DNA of 11,700 bases, taken from NCBI GenBank assembly GCA_025964215.1, contig JAOPZG010000141.1, positions 1 through 11,700 on the forward strand, in the 5' to 3' direction. The notes under the pieces are model-generated. The model was not told the DNA's origin and did no database searches. It saw only the letters and a program-made list of their open reading frames with translations. A program made the translations under genes and the position numbers. Source of the DNA: Conexibacter sp. (lineage in GTDB: Bacteria; Actinomycetota; Thermoleophilia; Solirubrobacterales; Solirubrobacteraceae). This document shows positions 6,896-11,700 of this stretch, in pieces (position 1 is the stretch's first letter; each line of letters begins with the position of its first letter).

Positions 6896-7851
6896 GCTTC
6901 GTGAGGACCGTCCTGGGGGACATCGACCCGGCCGAGCTGGGGGTGACCAACGCCCACGAGCACCTGATCTGCAAGGCCGGCGACCACCTCGCCGACACGC
7001 CCGAGGGCCTGGCCGACATGGAGCTCTCAGACGTCGGCAAGTCCGTCGAGGAGCTGCTGCTGTTCAAGCAGTCGGGCGGCAACGCCATGCTGGAGGTCTC
7101 GTGCCCGGAGTACGGGCGCGACGCCGGCAAGCTCGCGGAGATCTCGCGGCGCGCGGGCGTCCACGTCGTCGCCGCGACCGGGCACATCATGGAGGGCTAC
7201 TGGCGCGGCGTGCTCGACGTCGGGGCGATCTCCGACGACGACCTCCACCACGAGATGGTCCGCGACCTCACCGAGGGCTTCCCGGAGGCGCCGGAGGTGC
7301 GCGCGGGCGTCATCAAGGTCGGCACCGGGCGCGAGGCCGTCCACCCCGACGAGGAGCGGATGCTGCGCCTCGCCTCGCGCGTGCAGCAGGAGACCGGCGC
7401 GCCGATCACCACGCACACGACGGCGGGCACGGTCCCGCTCGAGCAGGTCCGGATCTTCCTCGAGGCGGGCGCGAACCCCGAGCACGTCGTGATCGGCCAC
7501 CAGGACCGGCGGCTCGTGTGGGAGGACCACCTGAAGGTCGTCGAGGCCGGCTTCCGGATCGGCTACGACTGCATCTCCAAGGAGCGCTACGAGCCCGACC
7601 TCCAGCGCGTGCTGTTCATCAAGCGGCTGTGCGAGGAGGGCTACGCGGACCGGATCGTGCTCGGCTCCGACATCGCGCGGCGCAGCTACTTCACGTCCTA
7701 CGGCGGCGGCCCGGGCTTCACGTTCCTCCTGTGGCGCTTCGTGCCGTGGCTGCGCCAGGAGGGCGTCGCCGACGCCGACATCCAGCGCATGTTGGTGTCC
7801 AACCCGGCACAGACGTTCGCGTTCGCCCCCGTGATCGCGGACGTCGCCTGA
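6892..7851 (+). CDS. Phosphotriesterase-family metal-dependent hydrolase (probable lactonase/esterase)
   Basis: A 319-aa amidohydrolase-superfamily TIM barrel of the phosphotriesterase family. All binuclear-centre ligands can be seen: H22 and H24 in GVTNAHEHL, the carboxylatable lysine K142 in AGVIKVGTG, H175 in ITTHTTAG, H203 in VIGHQDR and D260 in VLGSDIARR. Spacing between them resembles bacterial phosphotriesterase. Known relatives hydrolyse lactones, carboxylic esters or phosphoesters; most uncharacterised members are better explained as lactonases than organophosphate hydrolases. No signal peptide is seen, so it should be cytosolic. It starts with ATGA after AGGGGAGG (6877-6884) and ends in a TGATG junction with the dehydrogenase, so hydrolysis and alcohol oxidation probably act on linked intermediates. 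Family assignment is firm; the substrate is unknown. Confidence 0.9.
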   Translation: MSFVRTVLGDIDPAELGVTNAHEHLICKAGDHLADTPEGLADMELSDVGKSVEELLLFKQSGGNAMLEVSCPEYGRDAGKLAEISRRAGVHVVAATGHIMEGYWRGVLDVGAISDDDLHHEMVRDLTEGFPEAPEVRAGVIKVGTGREAVHPDEERMLRLASRVQQETGAPITTHTTAGTVPLEQVRIFLEAGANPEHVVIGHQDRRLVWEDHLKVVEAGFRIGYDCISKERYEPDLQRVLFIKRLCEEGYADRIVLGSDIARRSYFTSYGGGPGFTFLLWRFVPWLRQEGVADADIQRMLVSNPAQTFAFAPVIADVA

Positions 7852-8873
7852 TGCGCGCAGCGGTCCTGAGCGAGTCCGGGCTCGCGGTCCACGACGACTG
7901 GCCCGAGCCCGAGCCGGGGCCGGGCGAGGCGCTGATCTCGCTCTCCAAGGTCGGGATCTGCGGCTCCGACGTGCACTTCGTCCTCGACGGCACGGCGCGC
8001 ACGCGGTTCATGCCGATCGTGCTGGGGCACGAGCCGGCGGGGCGCGTTGAGGCGCTGGGGCCGGACACCGTCGGCCCGGCCGCGGGGACGCGCGTGGCGA
8101 TCATGCCGCTCGTGACCTGCATGAAGTGCGACCGCTGCCTCGGCGGCTGGTCGGTCATGTGCCGGGAGCGGCTGTGCATCGGCGCAGACGTCGAGGGCTG
8201 CTGGGCCGACCTCGCGGTCGTGCCGGTCCGCAACCTGGTGGAGCTGCCCGACACGCTGAGCGACGAGCTCGCCGCGGTGGCGACCGACTCGGTCGCGACG
8301 GCCTACCACGCGGTCCGCGAGCGCGGCGGCGTGACGGAGGGCTCGCGCGTCGCGGTCTGGGGGACGGGCGGGCTGGGGCTCAGCGCGGTCGGGTTGTCGA
8401 AGTGGCTCGGGGCCTCATCGGTCGTCGCGGTCGACCCGCGGCCCGAGGCGCGCGAGTGGGCGCTGGAGACCGGCGCCGACGAGGCGCTGCATCCCGACGT
8501 CGCGCTCAAGCGGATCACCGAGCTCGGCGGCGTCGACGTGGCGCTGGAGTTCGTCGGCCGCGAGTCGAGCGTCGAGGGCGCGGTCCGGTCGTTGGACGAC
8601 CGCGGCCGCGCGGTGATCGTCGGGCTGTCGGACGCGAAGACCGTCGCGGGCAGGTTGATGACCTTCGTCCTGCGCGAGCGCGAGGTCGTCGGCTCCTACG
8701 GCAACGAGCCCGAGGACGTCCGCCTGATGGTCGAGGCCCTGGCCTCCGGCTCGCTCGTCCTGCCCCGCGTCGTCGGCGACGTCATCGGCCTCGAGGACGT
8801 CGTCGCCGGCGTCTCCCGCGTGCAACGCGGCGAGACCGGCGGCTCGCGCATCGTCGTGGACATCACGGGCTAG
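7851..8873 (+). CDS. Zinc-dependent medium-chain alcohol dehydrogenase
   Basis: A 340-aa MDR-superfamily dehydrogenase. Catalytic zinc ligands are C37 (GICGSD), H60-E61 (GHE) and probably D146 (ATDSVATAYHA). The structural zinc lobe is complete: C90, C93, C96 and C104 with the C-x2-C-x2-C-x7-C spacing. The Rossmann motif GTGGLG is at 171-176, and D195 at the end of the second strand (VVAVD) predicts NAD+ rather than NADP+. The ADATDSV-like third-ligand region recalls dehydrogenases acting on cyclic hydroxy-acyl-CoA or secondary alcohols, but I cannot assign the substrate. It is the last gene of the seven-gene operon and has no clear Shine-Dalgarno of its own; the 1-nt overlap suggests translation by re-initiation. 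The stop is followed by the hairpin region. Confidence 0.92.
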   Translation: MRAAVLSESGLAVHDDWPEPEPGPGEALISLSKVGICGSDVHFVLDGTARTRFMPIVLGHEPAGRVEALGPDTVGPAAGTRVAIMPLVTCMKCDRCLGGWSVMCRERLCIGADVEGCWADLAVVPVRNLVELPDTLSDELAAVATDSVATAYHAVRERGGVTEGSRVAVWGTGGLGLSAVGLSKWLGASSVVAVDPRPEAREWALETGADEALHPDVALKRITELGGVDVALEFVGRESSVEGAVRSLDDRGRAVIVGLSDAKTVAGRLMTFVLREREVVGSYGNEPEDVRLMVEALASGSLVLPRVVGDVIGLEDVVAGVSRVQRGETGGSRIVVDITG

Positions 8874-8916
8874 GGGCGAGGGGCGGGGCGCCGCCACCGC
8901 CGCGGGTCGTCCGCCG

Positions 8917-9029
8917 GGGTCCGTCTCGAGAAAAGGACCCATGAGGTCTCTTCCACGAGACCGATGGCACCAGGACGTTGCATCCCAACGTCCAAGTGCC
9001 ATCGACCGGAGATCCGGTGGCGAAGCACC
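8917..9029 (+). other. Intergenic array of stem-loops between convergent genes; possible structured RNA
   Basis: The 204-nt gap between convergent genes holds four successive exact inverted repeats. GGGTCC/GGACCC is at 8917-8922 and 8935-8940. GGTCTC/GAGACC is at 8945-8950 and 8957-8962. A two-part stem spans 8963-9003, and ACCGG/CCGGT is at 9005-9009 and 9014-9018. Two alternative pairings exist: GTCTCG (8923-8928) can pair with CGAGAC (8956-8961), and GGTG (9016-9019) with CACC (9026-9029). Each excludes one of the hairpins above. From 8931 to 9020 the DNA is about 59% GC by my count, clearly below the surrounding genes. I match it to no known riboswitch or ribozyme class. It could be a bidirectional terminator, a small RNA or a dispersed repeat. 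The rest of the gap (8874-8916, 9030-9077) shows nothing recognisable. Confidence 0.5.
8963..9003. terminator. Long two-part hairpin, probable bidirectional terminator
   Basis: GATGGCAC (8963-8970) pairs exactly with GTGCCATC (8996-9003), and GGACGTTG (8973-8980) pairs exactly with CAACGTCC (8986-8993). A 2x2 internal loop separates the stems and a 5-nt loop (CATCC) closes the hairpin. It lies 90 nt after the operon's last stop on the plus strand and 75 nt beyond the HAD stop on the minus strand, where a terminator serving both genes would be expected. No U-tract follows on the plus strand; on the minus strand a TTTT occurs only after further hairpins. Confidence 0.55.
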
Positions 9030-9077
9030 CGCGCCCCGGCGTTGGCGGACGACCGCGGGCGACAGCGCGGCGAACCC

Positions 9078-9740
9078 CTATGGGCGCGCGAGCGCCACGA
9101 GTGCCGCCGGCGTCTCGATCACGTGGTCCGGGCGCTCGTCGCGCATCTCGGCCGGGTGGAAGCCGAAGGTGACGCCGACGGTGATGGCGCCGGCGTCGCG
9201 GCCGGCGATGACGTCGTTGGGGCCGTCGCCGACGTAGAGGGTGCGCTTCGGGTCGGCGCCGAGGCCGGCGATCGAGGAGGAGACGGCCTCGGGGTGCGGC
9301 TTGGCGTGGGTGACGTCGTCGCCGGTGATCGCGAAGTCGACGAGCGCGTTGATGCCGGTGCGCTCGCCTTCGAGGTCCATCCGCGCGCGGGCCTTCGAGG
9401 TCGCGATGCCGATCTTCACGCCGGCCGCGCGCAGCGCCTCGAGCATCTCCATCGTGCCGGGGAACGGCTGCGTGGTCTGCGCGTTGGCGGCGTAGGCGCG
9501 CTGGAACGCGGCGGCGATCTGCGCGTAGAGCTCGGGATCGCCCTTGCTGATGATCGTGAACGACTCCTTGGCGCGGAGCTGGACGATCTCGTCGATGTCG
9601 GCCTCCCGCACCGGGAACGCCTCGCCGAGGACCTCGGTCGTCGCCTGGTGGTAGCTGGCCAGGAGGGCGGACTTGGAGTCCATCAGGGTGCCGTCCCAGT
9701 CGAAGACGACGGCCTGGATCGTGTCGGTCGCGGTGGTCAT
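9078..9740 (-). CDS. HAD-superfamily phosphatase (phosphoglycolate phosphatase-like)
   Basis: A 220-aa haloacid dehalogenase-superfamily hydrolase with all four motifs: DWDGTL with nucleophile D14 and acid/base D16, motif II IATSK (T114/S115), the motif III lysine K147 in AKPHPE, and motif IV GDGPND with D172 and D176 binding Mg2+. The long helical insert between motifs I and II (about residues 22-90) is a C1-type cap, typical of phosphoglycolate phosphatase, beta-phosphoglucomutase and pyrophosphatase PpaX relatives. The substrate is probably a small phosphorylated metabolite. I chose the ATG at 9740 because AGGA lies 8 nt before it; the in-frame ATG at 9749 would add three residues but has its AGG directly adjacent. 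It is the only minus-strand gene, separates the two plus-strand units and need not belong to their pathway. Confidence 0.9.
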   Translation of the reverse strand: MTTATDTIQAVVFDWDGTLMDSKSALLASYHQATTEVLGEAFPVREADIDEIVQLRAKESFTIISKGDPELYAQIAAAFQRAYAANAQTTQPFPGTMEMLEALRAAGVKIGIATSKARARMDLEGERTGINALVDFAITGDDVTHAKPHPEAVSSSIAGLGADPKRTLYVGDGPNDVIAGRDAGAITVGVTFGFHPAEMRDERPDHVIETPAALVALARP

Positions 9741-9893
9741 GGCGTCCATCCTGGCGGGCGCGCGCTCCGCGGCCCGGGCGCGCGGCGCGGGCGACTGGAG
9801 GCTTCGACAACGACGCGCGCGCCCCGCCGTCCGCCCGCGCGCGCCATCCGCTCAGATGGAGTCCGGTCATCACCCACAGGAGGCGGAACGAGG
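9741..9893. promoter_or_regulatory. Divergent intergenic region with candidate operator
   Basis: This 153-nt region separates the minus-strand HAD gene from the plus-strand dehydrogenase, so both promoters should lie here. A small inverted repeat, CCATC (9844-9848) and GATGG (9855-9859) with a 6-nt spacer, sits 35 nt before the dehydrogenase start and could be an operator. AGGAGG at 9878-9883, 10 nt before the ATG at 9894, is a strong ribosome binding site. No convincing -35/-10 pair was found on either strand. Confidence 0.4.
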
Positions 9894-10934
9894 ATGCAGG
9901 CAGTCGAGTGGCGGGCGCCCCACGAGCTCGTGGTGGTGCAGCGGCCCGAGCCCGAGGCGGCCGACGGCCAGCTGGTCGTGGAGGTCGCCAACTGCGGGAT
10001 CTGCGGCTCGGACCTGCACAGCTACAACAAGGGCTTCGCCGCCGTGCCGGGCCAGGTGCTCGGCCACGAGTTCTGCGGCGTGGTGCTCCAGGCGCCGGGC
10101 GTCGAGGGCGTCGCGGTCGGCGACCGCGTCACGGTCCGCCCGCTCACGCCGTGCGGCCATTGCGACCGCTGCCTCGCCGGCGACGTCCACCTCTGCGAGT
10201 CGAGCGTCGCCGACAACATCGGCTACGGCTCGCCCGGCGCGTTCGCCGAGCGCGTGCTCGTCCCGCGCGCGACGCTCGGCGAGACGGTCTTCGTCCTGCC
10301 CGAGGCGGTCGACGACCGCGCCGGCGCGCTGATCGAGCCGCTTGCCGTCTCGCTGCGTGCGGTCCGGATCGCGGACGCGCAGGCAGACGACGTCGTGCTC
10401 GTCCTCGGCGGCGGGATGATCGGCCTCGGCGTCGTGCGCTTCCTGAAGCTGCGCGGCGCGGGCACGATCGTGCTCTCCGACCCCTCGCCGCTGCGCCGCG
10501 AGCGCGCGCTCGCGCTCGGCGCAGACGTCGTGATCGACCCGCTCGTCCAGGACACCACGCAGGAGATGCGCGCGCTGACCGGCCCGGGCGGCATGGGCCT
10601 CGGCGCGCGGGTCGACGTCGTGATCGACTGCGCCGGCGTCGCGGCCGCGTTCAAGGACGCGCTGAAGTGCGTGCGCCACGGCGGCACCGTCGTGCTCACC
10701 GCGATGTACGGCCAGCGGATCGAGCTGGTCCCCGACCGGATCGTCGAGAAGGAGCTGAGCGTTCGGGGGTCCTTCGCCTACAAGGACGAGTTCCCGCTGG
10801 TCATCGCGGCGCTGGCGAACGGGTCGGTGCAGGCCGAGCCGTTCATCTCCCATCACTTCCCGCTCGACCAGACCCCCGAGGCGTTCCTGGCGCAGCTCGA
10901 TCGCGAGAGCTCGCTGAAGGTCCTGGTGGGCTAA
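9894..10934 (+). CDS. Zinc-dependent alcohol dehydrogenase (sorbitol/threonine dehydrogenase-like MDR)
   Basis: A 346-aa MDR dehydrogenase. Catalytic zinc ligands are C37 (NCGICGSD), H58-E59 (GHE) and E149 (LIEPLAVSL). The structural zinc cysteines are C87, C90, C93 and C101 with C-x2-C-x2-C-x7-C spacing. The nucleotide motif is the GxGxxG variant GGGMIG (172-177), and D196 in IVLSD indicates NAD+. The EPLAV motif places it with polyol, 2,3-butanediol and threonine dehydrogenase-type enzymes, so a secondary alcohol or polyol substrate is likely. It differs from the dehydrogenase ending at 8873, which uses an Asp-type third ligand, so the two are not simple duplicates. It begins its own transcription unit, with AGGAGG upstream, and is followed 4 nt after its stop by an enoyl-CoA hydratase. 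That pairing suggests oxidation of a hydroxy intermediate in a CoA-linked catabolic route. Confidence 0.92.
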   Translation: MQAVEWRAPHELVVVQRPEPEAADGQLVVEVANCGICGSDLHSYNKGFAAVPGQVLGHEFCGVVLQAPGVEGVAVGDRVTVRPLTPCGHCDRCLAGDVHLCESSVADNIGYGSPGAFAERVLVPRATLGETVFVLPEAVDDRAGALIEPLAVSLRAVRIADAQADDVVLVLGGGMIGLGVVRFLKLRGAGTIVLSDPSPLRRERALALGADVVIDPLVQDTTQEMRALTGPGGMGLGARVDVVIDCAGVAAAFKDALKCVRHGGTVVLTAMYGQRIELVPDRIVEKELSVRGSFAYKDEFPLVIAALANGSVQAEPFISHHFPLDQTPEAFLAQLDRESSLKVLVG

Positions 10935-10938
10935 GCCG

Positions 10939-11700
10939 ATGGCCGTGCGCGTCGAGGTCCGCGAGGACGTCGTCCTGTGGATCACGCTCGACGCGCCGGA
11001 GGCGCTCAACGCGTTCGAGCCGGAGTCGATGGCGGCGATGGCGGACGCGTGGGCGCGGCTGCGCGACGAGCCGGAGCTGCGCGCCGGCGTGATCACCGGC
11101 GCGGGCGAGCGCGCGTTCTGCGTCGGGTCCAACCTGAAGTCCTTCATCCCGCGCCTGCAGTCGGGGGAGCTGGGTCCGCGCGACAACGAGGGCTGCTACC
11201 TCAAGGGCCCCGCGGGTCCCGTGTACAAGCCGGTGATCGCGGCGGTCAACGGCGACTGCCTGGGCGGCGGCCTGGAGCTGCTGACCTGCGCCGACCTGCG
11301 GCTGAGCGTCCCGACCGCACGCTTCGGGCTGCCCGAGTGCCGCTGGGGCGTCTACCCCGGCGGCGGCGGGACGTCGCGGCTGCCGCGGCAGATCGCGTAC
11401 GTCCATGCCATGGACATGCTGTTGACCGGGCGGCTCGTGCCGGCCGGCGAGGCGTTGTCGATGGGGTTGGTCAACCGGATCGTGGAGCGGGACGCGCTGG
11501 ACGACGCGGCGCTCGACCTCGCGCTCCAGGTCGCCGGCAACGGGACGCTCGCCGTGCAGGCGATCAAGGAGGCCGTCGCGCGCGGGGCGGACCTGCCGCT
11601 GGAGGAGGCCTACGTGTTGGAGTCCGACCTGGGCGCCGCGGTCTTCCGCTCGGCCGAGGCGGCCGAGGGGCTCGCGGCCTTCGCGGAGAAGCGCGAGCCC
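10939..11700 (+). CDS. Enoyl-CoA hydratase/isomerase (crotonase family), 3' end outside window
   Basis: An open frame of 254 codons with no stop before the window ends; crotonases are usually about 255-270 aa, so only a few residues are missing. It probably hydrates an enoyl-CoA. The oxyanion-hole segment is AFCVGSNLK (59-67), where relatives usually have AGAD; Val, Ser and Asn replace Ala, Ala and Asp. The second segment GDCLGGGLELL (105-115) is standard. Both hydratase acids are present: E113 (GGGLE) and E133 (GLPE), exactly 20 residues apart like Glu144 and Glu164 of rat mitochondrial hydratase, so hydration rather than only isomerisation is plausible. GGGGTSRLPR (141-150) is the usual following loop. 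It starts 4 nt after the dehydrogenase stop, with only a weak ribosome site (GGTGGG), so coupled translation is likely. Confidence 0.9.
   Translation, partial: MAVRVEVREDVVLWITLDAPEALNAFEPESMAAMADAWARLRDEPELRAGVITGAGERAFCVGSNLKSFIPRLQSGELGPRDNEGCYLKGPAGPVYKPVIAAVNGDCLGGGLELLTCADLRLSVPTARFGLPECRWGVYPGGGGTSRLPRQIAYVHAMDMLLTGRLVPAGEALSMGLVNRIVERDALDDAALDLALQVAGNGTLAVQAIKEAVARGADLPLEEAYVLESDLGAAVFRSAEAAEGLAAFAEKREP

Noticed and set aside
6892..7851. True organophosphate-degrading phosphotriesterase
   Set aside because: Metal ligands alone do not show this activity; most family members are lactonases or uncharacterised, and no signal peptide is present.
8917..9029. Known riboswitch, ribozyme, 6C RNA or integron attC site
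   Set aside because: None of the consensus motifs I know for these classes is present, and no plus-strand gene follows closely that a riboswitch could control.
8941..9237. 98-codon plus-strand frame preceded by AAAAGGA and an ATG
   Set aside because: Its third codon positions are not GC-biased like the real genes, it begins inside the hairpin array, and its second half is antisense to the HAD gene.
9741..9749. Earlier ATG for the HAD gene (three more residues)
   Set aside because: Its AGG abuts the ATG with no spacing, whereas the ATG at 9740 has AGGA at normal distance.
1..11700. CRISPR array, insertion sequence, tRNA or rRNA gene
   Set aside because: No regularly spaced direct repeats, transposase-like product, terminal inverted repeats with a target duplication, or tRNA cloverleaf were seen.

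Overview
The window is about 11.7 kb of very GC-rich DNA. Almost every codon of the real genes ends in G or C, gene order is compact, and no sign of an insertion sequence, phage, tRNA, rRNA or CRISPR array was seen. Composition, the PucR-type regulator and the style of the catabolic enzymes suggest a high-GC actinomycete, perhaps a soil Thermoleophilia/Solirubrobacterales-type bacterium. That placement is inferred from composition and gene content only.

Region 1 (2-655) is the 3' end of a PucR-family regulator reading toward the next genes. Region 2 (732-8873) is one operon of seven genes in which every junction overlaps by 4 nt (ATGA) or 1 nt (TGATG). In order it encodes: an acyl-CoA synthetase/AMP ligase; a small protein carrying only the phosphohistidine swivelling (mobile) domain of PEP-utilising enzymes; two adjacent 551- and 549-aa paralogues of a family I do not recognise; a 192-aa protein with a winged-helix N-terminus; a phosphotriesterase-family metal hydrolase with all six metal ligands; and a zinc-dependent medium-chain alcohol dehydrogenase. 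Region 3 (8874-9077) is a non-coding gap between convergent genes. It holds a run of perfect-stem hairpins in distinctly lower-GC DNA. Region 4 is a HAD phosphatase on the minus strand. Region 5 (9894 to the end) starts a second plus-strand unit: another zinc dehydrogenase followed 4 nt later by an enoyl-CoA hydratase that runs off the window.

Taken together the genes look catabolic: CoA activation, alcohol oxidation by two MDR dehydrogenases, hydrolysis of a lactone or ester by the phosphotriesterase relative, and beta-oxidation-like hydration. The substrate cannot be read from the sequence. The unusual core is the swivelling phosphohistidine domain with no ATP-grasp partner in view, next to a conserved pair of unknown proteins and a winged-helix protein. 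The two large paralogues align without a single gap over 538 residues at about 64% identity (my hand count), which suggests two subunits of one complex. I propose that mobile protein, pair A/B and winged-helix protein form a multi-component phosphotransfer or substrate-activation system. This is an inference and the best candidate here for an undescribed system.
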